64,000 bases of DNA from Hofstenia miamia (GCA_004352715.1 SCFE01000055.1:1764608-1828607); one strand, 5' to 3'; counted from the stretch's first letter, positions 1 to 13,566 are shown. Notes: generated by a model from the letters alone, not told the origin. Program-made: numbers and translations.

Positions 1-31
<31 letters not shown>
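1..31. repeat. (TA)n microsatellite at window edge
   Basis: Uninterrupted TA dinucleotides from the first base; the tract probably continues outside the window. Confidence 0.95.
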
Positions 32-33
<2 letters not shown>

Positions 34-925
34 AAGTGAATTTCTGAAGCTCTTCATTAAGAACTTTCGAAATAAGTTGACTTCTAAAAATTGCTGTCAG
101 TGGGAGAGTCCTTTTTCCACTAACAGCTTGCATTTTAATACAAGATTAACAAATAGCAGATGTCTCAATGAGCATAAATCAATTTAGGTCTATTAGCGTC
201 TATAGGGTCCAAGCATTCAGTAACGTAATATTTTGAAATTACAATTAAGAATTTATGTTGAAAAACTGATGCATTGGCTTGCCCGAGACTGTATTCACTA
301 AGAAAATTAACCGTGTTGATGAAAGGGATTTCTGGCCTTGACATGGAAGAGCATAAACGAAGAATAGTTTTTCATTCAACGCAGAAATAACCCTAGAATA
401 GGTAAAATCACAATTTCTAGTATTTAACCTAAACATGCAGCTACTGATACAGCTGAAAAACTCTGCTGAAATAGCAGACACTCTAGGGTTGGTTGTAAAG
501 GAATAGAAAATTTTTTAACACTGAAATTAAATAGTCACTCCTAAAAGGTATTGTAATATCCATGTAGGATATGTCAATTAGTTATTGGAGTCACCATCAT
601 TGTCAAATTGATTTTGATTGGTTGCCAATGAATATAAAGCTTTATATACATTAATAAGAAATTAGAAGTCCTAAGCTTCAAAAACATTAATTTCTTAGTT
701 ACTTTTTTATCACTTTCAGTTCGTTTTGTGCAGGAATATTTCTTTAAAAGCTTTCAAACTTAGGTTAGTTTTGAAAAACATGAAAATTTTTTATTGTGAT
801 TTACATAGACATCTCTTCTGATATCCCAAGAACAGAATTCTTATTTCATTAATGTAGTGAGAATTAAAGAGCTTGAAAACATCTCACATAAACTTATGTA
901 ANTGTAATGGTTTAATTGCATCGAG

Positions 926-960
<35 letters not shown>

Positions 961-2734
961 CAATGTTTTGTTCACAAGCTAATTATTTTGCAAACGTTTA
1001 TCTGGGGTTATGTGACTAATGTAAAAATTATATTTTGTGTTCCTGCCTTGGCGATCCTTACAGGTTGTGAAATATATGTTAAACAGCATTCAAACCTACA
1101 TATTTCATTGATTGCAGTGATGTTTCCTTCCATGATGTGCCCATAAATGTTCTTTGAACGCAATTCAATGTTTGATTTCTTACAATAAATACGGTGACTT
1201 ATTAATGAAGTTAGAATTTGAACATTCATCATTTAAAATCTTCCCTCTTAATATTTTTTAGATCTTCTTAAGGGAGTGGTTTGGATCTATAATATAAATT
1301 TGAAGAAATCTTAAAGGTAAACCTCGGCAAGATCGGGGGATTGTGCATCCAAAGAGCACCTTTCATGCCTGGAAGAATTGCTTTGTTGCCACCAGAATGA
1401 TAATCTGTCTCTTACACTTCGTCTGAGATTGGCGGGTATTTGTTTATTGTCACCAGTCATGACATCGCATGCTTATGCTATTAAGAGAAAATAATAGCTC
1501 TTTCCCTAAATTCAAACATTAAACAAACTATTTTAAGCAACACATTTAATAGAATTTCATAATTGCATAAATTCACAAAAATTTTTTTGGAATATTTGTA
1601 TATGCACATAAGAAGTAACATACATAAGACTTCCAAAAGATAGGTTGGTTGCGGTACTCATACCAAGTGATGACTATGTTTACAATCTGGTAAGCAGATT
1701 TGTTAACAGTTTGGTTAATACATTCCACAACTATATAAATAAAATTTAAAATCTGTTAACACATTCGTTAGCTCTAGTGAAATGGCACGATTTTTACTCT
1801 CCCCGCTAATGCTGAACAAATGTTTTCACAAGCATTATTTTTTCAGAAAATCAGAAAAAAATATCTCAGTTTGAATGCCATTCTTAGAAGAATCTTGGCA
1901 TTATAAAATATAATGTTATTCAACAAAGTTTAGTAAAAAAAATCTGTTAAAAAATTGGGTAAATGTATATGCTCTAGTCGCTGTTCTATGAATCTGGTAA
2001 ACTTAATAATATGATCAACACTGCTCGGACCTATCTGTTCAATTGAGCATGGATACCTACACCAGAGAAGAAGATTGTTTGAACGTTGGAACGAACTCAA
2101 GAAGTTTGAGACTTAGGGATGAAGGTTAGCTCCATTAAGCATCCGTGAAAATCTATTTTATTATAGAAACCTGTCATCTCATCAAATTGTTTTCACCTTA
2201 GCACAGAATGTATAAATTTATTCTATACAGTAAAATAACATCAACTTGACTAACATAATAGTGTTTCATTCCGTCCTGTTGCCTTTATTATTGTCAGTGT
2301 TTTGTTCTCAGCTTTACATCTAAGAACACTTTTTTTCACTCCTGAATTATTTAGTAAGTTAGCGACATAAAAACACGAAAAGTTGATAGAATTTTTTTCT
2401 TTTAATGGAATGCTTCTTTGAAATTCTCTACAATTTCTCGACTTAGGGAGTTGCTTAAATATAATTAGTAAATAAATTGTCTTTCTTTAAATGCTTTGCC
2501 GAATAAGTGCTAAACATGAACGTAAAAACTTTCTATAAATAGAATACATTCTCTTTTTACACAATCCACACTATGAATAATTTTTTGACAAAGCGACTTT
2601 GGAATGGAAACCATCCATTTAAGCTTTGAAATACACAAATATGGCATTACCCCTAACAAAAGCGTTTTAGCAAATTTTATTTTACAAATTTTAATGATTT
2701 CGAAGTTCTTTCTTATAATTATACGTATATATGC
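32..2734. other. Non-coding stretch, nothing recognised
   Basis: AT-rich DNA without a convincing frame. It contains a (TA)n tract at 927-957 and one ambiguous base at 902. The segment 1,318-1,440 is less AT-rich than its surroundings and reads openly for about 40 codons on the plus strand, but I could not assign it to any family. Confidence 0.6.
927..957. repeat. (TA)n microsatellite
   Basis: About 15 perfect TA units. The short frames across it are repeat translation and not genes. Confidence 0.95.
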
Positions 2735-2753
2735 TATATATATATATATATAC

Positions 2754-3753
2754 NNNNNNNNNNNNNNNNNNNNNNNNNNNNNNNNNNNNNNNNNNNNNNN
2801 NNNNNNNNNNNNNNNNNNNNNNNNNNNNNNNNNNNNNNNNNNNNNNNNNNNNNNNNNNNNNNNNNNNNNNNNNNNNNNNNNNNNNNNNNNNNNNNNNNNN
2901 NNNNNNNNNNNNNNNNNNNNNNNNNNNNNNNNNNNNNNNNNNNNNNNNNNNNNNNNNNNNNNNNNNNNNNNNNNNNNNNNNNNNNNNNNNNNNNNNNNNN
3001 NNNNNNNNNNNNNNNNNNNNNNNNNNNNNNNNNNNNNNNNNNNNNNNNNNNNNNNNNNNNNNNNNNNNNNNNNNNNNNNNNNNNNNNNNNNNNNNNNNNN
3101 NNNNNNNNNNNNNNNNNNNNNNNNNNNNNNNNNNNNNNNNNNNNNNNNNNNNNNNNNNNNNNNNNNNNNNNNNNNNNNNNNNNNNNNNNNNNNNNNNNNN
3201 NNNNNNNNNNNNNNNNNNNNNNNNNNNNNNNNNNNNNNNNNNNNNNNNNNNNNNNNNNNNNNNNNNNNNNNNNNNNNNNNNNNNNNNNNNNNNNNNNNNN
3301 NNNNNNNNNNNNNNNNNNNNNNNNNNNNNNNNNNNNNNNNNNNNNNNNNNNNNNNNNNNNNNNNNNNNNNNNNNNNNNNNNNNNNNNNNNNNNNNNNNNN
3401 NNNNNNNNNNNNNNNNNNNNNNNNNNNNNNNNNNNNNNNNNNNNNNNNNNNNNNNNNNNNNNNNNNNNNNNNNNNNNNNNNNNNNNNNNNNNNNNNNNNN
3501 NNNNNNNNNNNNNNNNNNNNNNNNNNNNNNNNNNNNNNNNNNNNNNNNNNNNNNNNNNNNNNNNNNNNNNNNNNNNNNNNNNNNNNNNNNNNNNNNNNNN
3601 NNNNNNNNNNNNNNNNNNNNNNNNNNNNNNNNNNNNNNNNNNNNNNNNNNNNNNNNNNNNNNNNNNNNNNNNNNNNNNNNNNNNNNNNNNNNNNNNNNNN
3701 NNNNNNNNNNNNNNNNNNNNNNNNNNNNNNNNNNNNNNNNNNNNNNNNNNNNN
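2754..3753. other. Assembly gap of exactly 1,000 N
   Basis: The round length suggests a nominal rather than measured gap. The left edge is a (TA)n tract (2,735-2,752), a typical place for assembly to stop. The Polinton-like reading frame on the right runs straight into the gap, so its 5' part is probably hidden here. Confidence 0.99.
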
Positions 3754-4758
3754 TACCACTCTTTAAATAAGTGTCCATTCCCATTTCTAAAACTTTTTAA
3801 ATTTAGTTCAACAAGCAGTGTTGGTCAACCCCTCATTTTTCAATGTGCTCATTGTACTTATACTAACCCAAAAACCCATGCATTAGAAGGTCATATAATT
3901 AGGAGACATAAAAAATCACGGGTGTATCTATGCACAGAATGCAAATTATTTTTCCATAACGAGAAATTGTTTTCTGAACACATTATGGTTGTTCATGAAC
4001 AATCAACACCACCTTCCATCAATGAGATTAATTTACATAAAACAAATACAGTGTGTAAAGGAAGCTTTGCCTGTTTTGAGAGTCAGCAATTAAATGCTAT
4101 TGATATTTATTCACCATTCTATCTTTCCTATCCATCCATTTCGAAAATTATTAAGGAAGACATCACCAAGCATTTCTCTGCCAAAGTTTATCTAATAGCT
4201 GAGGTCGAACTGTCATGAACCGATGGAAATGAAGAAAAACAAGTTATTCTCCACCCTACTAGTAAACCATCTTTTGTGTTCCATACAGGTCTATGTGAGG
4301 CAAAATTTTCTTGCATGGTAAATGAGCTTGCAAATTTCATTTCCATGTATGCACACAATGGCTCAGGGTGGGTTGTTAAAAATATAAACAATGTAGGGCT
4401 ACACATTGCAAAGTATAGGCCAACCCACGCTGACACATTTATCCTGCTACCAGATTGCCTAAAGAAAAACCATTTCCTGGTAAATCCAAAAAGTGGTGAA
4501 TCCAACCAGTGCTTTGTGTATGCAGTTTTAGCATGTCTGCATCCAGAAATCAAACAAAGATGTGAAGTCACTCGTTTAAATAAATTTAAGCGGACATTAA
4601 ATATTAATGGTCTGACATTCCCACTCACCATAAATGATGTCTGCATTTTTGAGGATCTCAACCAAATTAATGTCAATGTTTATGCATTAAATGGCGATCA
4701 AACCCTTGTACCAGCCTACATGTCAGAAAAGCACTATGAAAAAACTGTANCCAATTAA
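3754..4758 (+). pseudogene. Polinton/Maverick-like DNA polymerase B protein, N-terminal region, partial
   Basis: One reading frame runs from the gap to a TAA at 4,756-4,758 and is broken only by TGA at 4,216-4,218. Two C2H2 fingers of the form C-x2-C-x12-H-x4-H are visible (from 3,844 and from 3,931). A conserved block follows: G-S-G-W (4,360-4,371), a Y-x-P then LP motif, and an N-x-C-F motif near 4,504, with an isoleucine/valine-rich N-x-Y-A-L end. In my knowledge of the family, this finger plus GSGW/CF arrangement lies upstream of the exonuclease and polymerase domains in protein-primed PolB genes of invertebrate Polintons and relatives. No exonuclease or polymerase motif follows: after an ambiguous base (4,750) coding character is lost. 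The 5' end lies in the gap. It is probably a truncated transposon relic; if the TGA is a consensus error it would be a truncated but open frame. Confidence 0.72.
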
Positions 4759-5964
4759 TACGATACGTATTTCACAACCAAAAGGCAATCACCTACATTC
4801 GTATTAATCATGTGTACGCAATCAGAAATTATATTCCTCCACTATAAATTCAATTCAATTTAGTCCAATTTTTTAAGGATTTTTGAATAATTCAATGTCC
4901 GATATCTAAAACTGCAGAAAAAGTAATCATAATTTAGTCAAAACTTTAGTCATACAGTTGGCAGGTATTTTGTTAAAATCAAAGCTCTTAGCAATTATTC
5001 GATGAAAACTCTAAAATTAACTGGCAATCCTATTATACAAAGCTTATTAACGATATTTCTACTAGCATTAATTTAAGATAGCAAACCCTTTTGCATATAT
5101 TTTTGAATAATTTTATCCAGAAGTATGAAGAAATATTGAAAGCTCTCGATATGAACACATCTATGGATCCGTGTGTTCTAAAGTATTTTTGATAAAAATA
5201 TTCATGTGGTGCTTGAAGTTTATGAAAATATTTTTTTCAATTATAATCCCATGCTTAATGATCAGATAAAGAGGCGACCAAATTTCCATGGAAACAATTA
5301 TCCATAACTGCCTAAGCCGTGTTCAAAGTCAGAGCTGTTTGAAGATTTTAAATATGATTATTCGTTGGTGAGAGTTATGAGCGTATAAACATGACAGATT
5401 TTGAAAAAAATCCTAGTAGTAGAGATAGGGTTAAGTAGTATAACTATATTTAATTATTTTACATGAGAACATGATAAGCTAGTGCTTTATATCCACGCGG
5501 TCTTTCAAGAAAGTTGTAAACTGAAGACTGCCAGCCTCTAACCCAAGTATTGTGCCTAGCTGGTCGTCTATGCATCCGCTTTCCCATGAGGTTGATCTTG
5601 GAATATGTGCGTTGTGGTGGAGATTTTGGAACCTGTTCCTGTTCATCTGAGTCAGTGGGAAGATTGCCACCTCCGGCCTAAATTTGAAACAATATTTACA
5701 AGACTCTTGTCTTCAGCATATATTAGCTGTCGGACCAAATTTCTATCATATACGATATAATCAACTTATTTTTCTTATCAAGTTTTAAGGGTTTGCATAT
5801 AAAATTTATCAATTAAAAAGTAATATGTATACGTATATTTACATCAAACATACAATAACTAATCTAGTAGGAATATTGTTTTAGTGAGTGAAATTAATGA
5901 TACAAAACATGTTGACAAATTTTCGAGTAATTCTCTTGAAGCGTATAAATAAATTTTAAAATCT
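4759..5964. other. Non-coding stretch with a repeat fragment
   Basis: No gene seen. The part near 5,143-5,175 (ending in a GACACATCT-like motif, here GAACACATCT) resembles pieces near 5,970 and 52,645, so a dispersed repeat is present but too diverged to delimit. Confidence 0.5.
5361..5390 (-). repeat. Weak copy of a dispersed repeat core
   Basis: Read on the minus strand, this resembles the core GAGCTAATGAAGATAT-type repeat found at 17,004, 48,816 and 52,876, but only the part around the tataactcac-like segment is preserved. The match is short and uncertain. Confidence 0.3.
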
Positions 5965-6260
5965 CGGGATATCGACACATCTAGAACTGGAAATGTTCCA
6001 GTTCAGACAGTGACCTGGTGCGGTCCGGTACGGTTGTTTTATGATAATTTCCTGAAGGTTAAATACAAAACTAATCGGGCTAATAATCTCTATGTAGACG
6101 CATACTTCTTAAACTGTTTTTTGACAGCTAAAACAAATTTAGGATTGCGTTTTTAACGTACTCATCAAGTGGTTAAAACGTTCCAGATTTTGACAGGTTA
6201 AATAGTGAGGGGTCCGGCCTAGTCCGGCCCTTATAAATTTAGTCCGCCCTGGTCTCCGTA
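5965..6260 (+). repeat. Dispersed repeat, copy 1 of a pair
   Basis: Shares a chain of short blocks in the same order and strand with 18,045-18,300: a GACAC...CTGGAA block, AACGTTCCA, and a final AGTCCGCC block followed by a GGTC/GACC-type end. The end is rich in GGCC/CCGG motifs, unlike the surrounding DNA, as is common for hAT-type non-autonomous elements. Exact borders and target duplications were not found. Confidence 0.5.
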
Positions 6261-8502
6261 ATGAAAAGGGGGATCATCACCAAGTCTGGAGACATCTATT
6301 GGTGAATTTACTCCTACGGAATGGGCAAAATTTGTTTTAAAAGTAATTATTGTGCCTGAAGTACTTGAAGGAATTAAAAATTTTTCAACAAAAATACCGA
6401 AATATTTTTAAAAAATTCAATTTACCCCCTATACTTTAAGAGAATAAATTATAGTTTCTAAAGCGTAAGTAATCTCACCTACTTCCTTTTTAGGCGCCAT
6501 TCCTTGTTCAAAGTCAGGCTCTATTCTATATTGATTTCAAGCTTTTGATATTTTTATTAGATCGTTGATTCTGAGTACTTCAATTTTTTTTGAAAAGGCG
6601 ATTACAGATTATTGAAAATGCTGAGAAAATTGGGCCTAACAAAACCATTTAAATTGTAGTGGCTTAGTGATGCAAATTTTCAAGGCTGAAAAAGTACTAG
6701 TTTGATTAGAAGAATTTTGCTCTAAATTGATGTGTTGATGAAAATCTGAAAGACAAATATAAGGCCTTTGTACTGCTAACTTATAAGATTCAGAAATACA
6801 AGTATAATTTGAAATCAATAAATGTAATTTCAAAACACTTCATCCTAATCTGCTTTTAATGCTGCATTTGGTAAATGTATTCAAGGCTCTAAACGTGTTT
6901 AGATTAGAACTATGTTCAAATTCTAAAAAGTTGCATCTTGTTTGCAATTGCATCAGTTGTAGACTCCGAAAATTACCAATTTTGTCGATGCCATCATTGG
7001 CTATATTTATCAATTTTAACACTAGAACAGCAAGTACTTCTTGAGAATATACATTTATTTAAATCTGATGTTTTAATTGCGAAAATGATTTAATAGAAAC
7101 AAAATTTCTACTAACAGCAAATTCAATGAGATAATCAACATAATTGGAAGTATATGTACCTGCTAGTGCTTTTGCTAAATGAATAAGTTAAGAAAAATGG
7201 CTTATAGGCCATTTTGACCTATCATCGCGTTCTAGAGTTAAACACTGACCTAATAAACAAAGTGTGAAAAGATCAGTGCAAGTTGCAAATCCCAAATTTC
7301 AGGGAGAAAATTTTTCATAATTGGATAGCAAATACAACCTCAAGCTAGAGAAACACTGCGGAGAGTTGAATAATCCTACTTGAAATGCTCCTTAAGTGTT
7401 TCTTCTAAAGCAGTGTTTTATTAGCTGAATGTAAAAATAATTTTTTAGGTTTTGTTTCCCATTTAAATTGCTCAACAATAAAATTTCAGTTTTTGTTATA
7501 TGAAAAAGGCCTAATTGTTCTTTGAACCAAAGATTCAGAAATCAAATTTTAATGAAAAAATCGAAATCAGAGAGCCTTAACTGTTCCAATATAATATTAA
7601 CCACAAACTCCCTATTGTATCTTTAAATTCACGAAAAAACTATTAACTTTTTTCAAAGGAAAATCTGATTTTTGCAAAAACTCAAATTTCTTTCATACCT
7701 AGTTAGCAGATAATAAGAGGTCTAAACCCATTGCAGCCTCAATAAGCGTCAACTTATTTGTTTTCTGTAAATAGTAGTTTACTGGTTAAGACCGGTCGTG
7801 AAATATGGATGTAAATGAAAAAGGAACGATTGCCTATCCAGTGTGATTTCATATTTTAGATATTATTAAAATTTAGTGAGTTATAAGTTTTTAAAAACTA
7901 TTCATTAAAACCATTAGAAGTTGTAAAGAATACTGGGTTGCTTAGTGTTAACTTTATTTAGTTACACGCATATAAGATTTATACAAATTCGAAAATCTTA
8001 CACGAACACTTTTGGTTAACGATATTAAACTAGATGACATGTTTATATGGTGCTAAGTATATAAATAGTACACTTTGCTATTTTTAAGTATTATTCGAAG
8101 TTGGTAATTAGAAGACTTCCATGAATTATTTAAAATATCAGGTAATTATTACGTTAATTCTGAACACCTAATTAGGAGGGGATCTAATTGTAACGCAGAT
8201 GTGCCGCTGTGCTTAGGGAGGAGGCGGCTGCTGCAATCAATAAAACAAAGAAGCACTGCGTAATGCGGTGAAAAATTGGAATTAGAATTCCTGAGACATG
8301 GCGATATGACATTTCAAATGGCGCCTTTTCAAGATTTTACACTATAATATAAAAGTAAACTTCATTTTCTATTTGAGTATGGTTACCCACATACAGTATA
8401 TTTAGTATTAACAATAGTTCATTAATTTACACACATTTATATCAACTCATACAATCCAGCTGTGAATAGAAACTGTTCTGTACATTCAAGTTATTTTTTA
8501 TG

Positions 8503-8553
<51 letters not shown>

Positions 8554-9919
8554 ATGATATTGCTTAAATCTGATAATTGAGCGATATACTTCGATTAATG
8601 ATAATAATTATATTAATTCAATATCAATTTCGAGAATCGTTTCAATGAAGATATAATTATTACATTACTCTCATTGCGTTTTTTAACACTGTTTGTTTCT
8701 TGAAATATTAAGCGTACGGTTTCTGTTTTCCGATGTTTTCTAAATGAAAAAATGTAAATTTTTCAAAGGTCGTAAGACTTATGAAGAGTTATCATAAATA
8801 TTGCAATCATGTAATTTATCTGATACCAACACTTGGCCCAATGATAAACCTACAAATTGACATATTCTTTCTAAGGACTGGCTTTTATCAGGTATTTATG
8901 AAAAGGAACCAAACTATCTCTTGAATAAAGCGAGCATTGTTTAAATTTGGTAATTTTTCAATTTTTCCCATTGAAAAGTGCTTGTTTCCTTTATAAAATA
9001 TTAAAACTTTTAAATAATCAAAAAATTTCTGTCATCCCTCTTTCATGTATTTTGAATGAAAAGAACAGTACCCTTAAAAACTACCTTAAATTGATTGTAA
9101 TTTGGCACGAACGGACAGTTAATATTTAATGACATTGTATTTATTCAAGTACTTAATCCATCACTAATCTATGAACTCCATCAAGCAAATGTTGTTGACG
9201 GCTTTTATATATATATATATATAAATTAAGAGTGTCCTAGTATTCAAATTTGTAACAAATTTTGTGAAGTAATGAGATTTGACTAGTCATAAACGTTTTC
9301 TATTCCAGAAATAATTGGTCACCATAGTAAATAAGTGTGAACTGCTTCTTTAATTGAGTTTAGTGGAAAATAATTTAACGTATTGATTGGCAAACAGGAT
9401 GACTTTATTAGAAAAGAAAAAACTTTTGACTGCTATTGCTTATTTTTCATTTGAGATATTATTCTCGAATTGGCGTTAGAAAAATCTATAATTTTATCCA
9501 AATATTTTGAATTAAATTTTCCGAGGTTAAAGTCAATAAGCTAGTCTTGAAAGGAGTAAAATATAAATATCGATATACTTTTTCCTACTGCAATATATAT
9601 GTAATTTGGATTTATAATTTGTAGATATGATTAAATTGAGGTCAACTCTTCAACAGGAGTTTCTGCCCCTTAATGGCATTAAATGAATATTTTCTGTAAC
9701 TGAAATTAAGAGATGGGGCTGGGATGAGAAAGCACTTTTTCGATATACTCAGACGTTTATAATTTTCAATCTAAGATGTTCACTTAAACTCAGCCGTTTG
9801 ATTTTATTTATTTATTGAAAATTTTTTTGAGTTGTATGTATTTCAACATTATTTGGTGGTCAACTGAAAAATACTGTACATCTGTAAATTTTGTATTATT
9901 TGTAGATTTGAAATTCGGA
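6261..9919. other. Non-coding stretch with two TA tracts
   Basis: AT-rich DNA with (TA)n at 8,507-8,550 and 9,206-9,223. Only short frames without family resemblance or splice-like borders were seen. Confidence 0.6.
8507..8550. repeat. (TA)n microsatellite
   Basis: About 22 TA units, one of the longest in the window. Confidence 0.95.
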
Positions 9920-10610
9920 TGGACTAGGCTAAGCTGACCTGGGCTGAGCATGATTTGAGTTGAACCTAGTCCTGATTTTTGACAGGGCATTTTGCCTAGG
10001 CTGGATTTATGGTCATAATGTTATAATTTATGTTTGCAATACATGAGAAAAATAAAATTTACATGATAATTTCAACCGCAACAAAAGTTAAGAACCACTT
10101 TTCTTAAACTTAGTCAGTCCTGCATTGTTGGGTGATACAAAACCTCTAAAGCTTTAATTTTGTCTGCTGCAAGTAAAGAGTGTTTCTGAGAAGTCTCTCT
10201 AGCTTTGCACTGATGTAAGTTGGCAGTGCATTTCATTCATTGAATGTGTAAAATCTATATTTTCTCCAGGTTATAAAATGGCTGATTGCATCCGAAGACT
10301 ACTTTTAGTAATATGATAACGGAATGGCTTCATTAGTTGTGTCAACATTTGCACTACTAAATTGGGGAGAGGAGGGTCTTATTAAATGGGACATATATAA
10401 CATGTTGTCGTAATGTTAATATGATGCTATGATACTGCAACACAATAGAATTAGTATTAATTGAATGAGTGGATAAGTACATATTAATCAATACGCTATT
10501 GACATTACTCCATTAAATTCTCATTGTATCGCTTTGGGCCTCTATAAAGTATAAGACAGTATCAGAAGCGCAAAAGAAAAATGCGATAGGCCGGGTTGCC
10601 CGAATTAAGG
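9920..10610 (+). mobile_element. hAT-like non-autonomous element, diverged copy A
   Basis: Homologous along its length and in the same orientation to 39,409-40,353. The best shared block is TTTTGTCTGCT(G/A)CAAG followed by AAAGAG(T/C)GTTTCTGA (10,158 onward versus 39,587 onward). Other shared blocks cover ATAAAATGG(C/A)(T/C)GATTGCATC and a TGGGCCTC block near the right end. Both ends carry GGCC/CCGG-rich sequence (for example GGCCGGGTTGCCCG on the right). No transposase coding is visible. Borders are approximate because terminal repeats and target duplication have decayed. Confidence 0.6.
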
Positions 10611-12180
10611 CCTAAGACGTATTTGGATGGGCGGAGTTTGGGCTCAAGACATCAGCCAACTTTGTTTGTTTGCAATGTGATTTTGCAAAAGTTGTCGTCA
10701 TGTGAATGTGTTTATTTTTAGCCTTTTTATTGCGACTTTGTTTTCGGTAGAAAATCGATTAATTTCAATGCATCATTAAATATTCACAAACATTTAAGAA
10801 GTAAATATATTGACTTTTTGTAATGCTGTGCCTTCTGACTCTCTTAGCTCCACCTAGTTTTTAAGTTAGCATCCGTTGTTATTTCCGCACTAAAGCTCGC
10901 TTTTGTCTGGCTTAGCAATTTGTGTCGTTTACAAGTCAATTATTCGCGGAGAGCAATGCGTCAACCATTACAATATTTCTAAAATGGAATCGCTTCCTTA
11001 AAAAGATTTCTTTCGATCACAAACTACGGTATAATTATACGTGAACATGCTAATGAAGAGGTCTTGCACAATGCTTACAATGAGGAAAATCTGTCTGTCC
11101 GACATGTACGTAATGACAAATGTAATAATAATTTTAAAAAATTAGAACGTTTCAACAGCGTATAGTTTAAAATAAAGACAAAAAAATCAGCTGGGATACC
11201 CACATTCACAGGCGTTGAAAATATACATCATTTAACCCTATTCACCTTTGCGTTATTTTAAAGCAACAAACCACTTTTTTACATTATCGAGCAATTTTAT
11301 CTAAGCCTGTTCTTTGATATATGGATATTATACACATCTTTTGGTTATTGCGCTCCAATCTAATAGTGAGAATTTGTCTTAAGAATTATTTCTGTTCATA
11401 ATGTATGTAAAAATCTGAAATATTTTTCAATAAAAGATTCGATGTTTGTAATATGCTCAGAATGGCTTTTTACCATATGTGTCTTAACATTGTATTCAAG
11501 AAATTGACATGGATAGGCTGGTTGCTTAGTGTAAATCTAGTTTTATCCAGCCTGCTAACACAGGCAAAAGCGTTAAGATTTTGGGTCTAATTCGAGCAAT
11601 CTGGAACTATAAATGTAGTACATGATTTATTTGCTCAGCCGCAGTTGTAGCAGGTCTTTGGCCACAACGACGGCTAGGCATGAAATTTAGCGGTGGCAAC
11701 GACAGCTCTCTAGCTTTCAAATTTCTTTTCATATGTTAACTATTTGTGAAGCTGGATCTTTATACTTTACATTTAAAGTTTTTTTCTACGTGATCTGAAA
11801 TTAAAATTTGAATTGCATGATTCGCTGGGAGGAACTACAAATGGATGTCACGAACATTCCTAAAATAAGAAAACTGGGTTATTTTTCAAGAAATAGGTCG
11901 AATTACAATTAATTTAGCTAGTAATAAAGCCTTCTATTTTGGTATCTCAATGTAATTTTATTAATTCACTTTGTCTATCTACTAAGAATACACAGCTATC
12001 AGTAATGTAATTCACTAGTTATTGTCAATGCTGCTTAAGAAACTTATAGAGAAAGAATAAATTTTTCGTACGAGAACTCTATTTCTGACTATAAGATTTT
12101 CAAACTACAGAAACAAGAAATTGGCATTATTTCTCAACAGCAGTACTAAGAACAAAATCATCATCTGGAATGATAATTTA
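10611..12180. other. Non-coding stretch, nothing recognised
   Basis: No frame or repeat that I could assign. A less AT-rich patch at 11,540-11,720 has no open frame of note. Confidence 0.5.
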
Positions 12181-12530
12181 CATCAGTGATCGGCATTCAA
12201 TAAAAGAACTGTACTTAACCCGACCCGACCTGACACACAACTTGATAAACCGAACTCGACCAGAACCGACTATTGATTTCCTTACCCCACCCGGCCAGAC
12301 GTGCCTATCGATCCACTTAGCCGCAATGACCTGACTCGAAGAATACAAAATACTTAATATAAAATTTACATGAATTGCAATCAAATACAAAAATTGCATT
12401 TTATCCAGCTTACCATACATGAAAATTACTGGAAGCAATCTGCTCCTTCTGCGCACCAGGCACGATCCAAATTCAAATTATTGTGCCCGAACCCGACTAT
12501 TTGCCGATACCCGAAGTCTACATGTATTAC
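12181..12530. repeat. GC-rich hAT-like repeat fragment
   Basis: Runs of CCCGACCCGACC-type motif at the left (about 12,219-12,231) and GCCCGAACCCGAC at the right (about 12,484) stand out from the AT-rich background. They resemble the terminal regions of hAT-type MITEs and the right end of the element at 40,330. Open frames on both strands here are by-products of the low stop density. Borders unresolved. Confidence 0.4.
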
Positions 12531-13348
12531 CAAAGAGCGTACCACGCATGGTTTTGATCTACCTATAAGGGCACACGAAATATAAATGCTTGGTTTGGCT
12601 GATTAAAGAAATCAAAAATTATTCAAGCTAAATTAGTATTAGTGCTTTCAGTTTGCAATTCAACTCACTAATCAGCTTTTTAATATTCTAAAATAAAACT
12701 ACATGCTTGGTTTTAAATAAATTATAAATTTTCGAAAATCATGCTTAATTTCCAACCATTCAGTTCAAATGACTAATACTTGAATCATTTTGAGAAATGA
12801 TGGCTGACATGTTGAATTGCGGATTGCTGCTTTTAGGATTTTTCTAGATGAATTACTTCTAATTTCCCTTTAAAACTCGAGGCCTGAATTTACACTAGAT
12901 TTTTGCGCAATAAGGATGCTACTTAATTGTTTCCTATCAGTGTGACCAGCAAATGAACTTATCACAAAATTTAACTTGCAAATATTTCCATCTATCAAAG
13001 CCATTCTCAGCCAATCTCACTTCTACAGAATAGTATTGAAAGAACATTTTATGGGAATAAGCCATATTTTGATTTGAAAAATCGGTGACACTCATAAACA
13101 TATTTCAAAATTTATTGGATATGCATAGTAGTGGCCCTAAACTCTTAATGAATTTACTACCTAAATGATATTGAAAATAAAGTGACAGCGTAATTGTTGG
13201 CCATTCTGACCGACTAACAGCATCATTTATTCATACTGCTTATAAAATCTGCTTAGCTTCATTCTAATAAGAAAATTATCGGTTAAGGTCAATGCTGTAC
13301 TCCTAAATAATTAACAAGGGGCCCCAAATTTGAGCACTGTATTTTTAT

Positions 13349-13545
13349 GTTTTATTTTTTACCAAATATAATTTCTCAGGAAATAAAATCCAACATCTCA
13401 CATCACAATACAATTTTAACAAGGTGGGCTAAGCCCCTGATTATGATGATTAATAAATACCTCTTGCTTATTCGAACTGAGAACTGTTTATGAAAAATTA
13501 TCTAATTGAAATTTTAAGTAAGAAAAAATTTGCTATTGCTGGTAA
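13349..13545. repeat. Left copy of 197-bp exact duplication around a gap
   Basis: By eye, every line of this segment reappears at 13,567-13,763, separated only by 21 N. An exact repeat directly abutting a short gap on both sides is the signature of two contig ends that overlap but were not merged. The real genome most likely has one copy. Confidence 0.9.
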
Positions 13546-13566
13546 NNNNNNNNNNNNNNNNNNNNN
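13546..13566. other. Assembly gap, 21 N
   Basis: Short N run between two identical 197-bp flanks; probably a false gap. Confidence 0.97.

Noticed and set aside
1318-1480. Possible short transposase or retroelement fragment
   Set aside because: About 40 open codons of richer composition, but no motif that I can name.
2510-4218. Very long frames (340-495 codons) on both strands across 2,754-3,753
   Set aside because: They are created by the 1,000-N gap, which has no stop codons. Only the part right of the gap on the plus strand carries real signal.
4188-4676. 162-codon minus-strand frame
   Set aside because: It is the antisense shadow of the Polinton-like frame, whose plus-strand motifs are specific.
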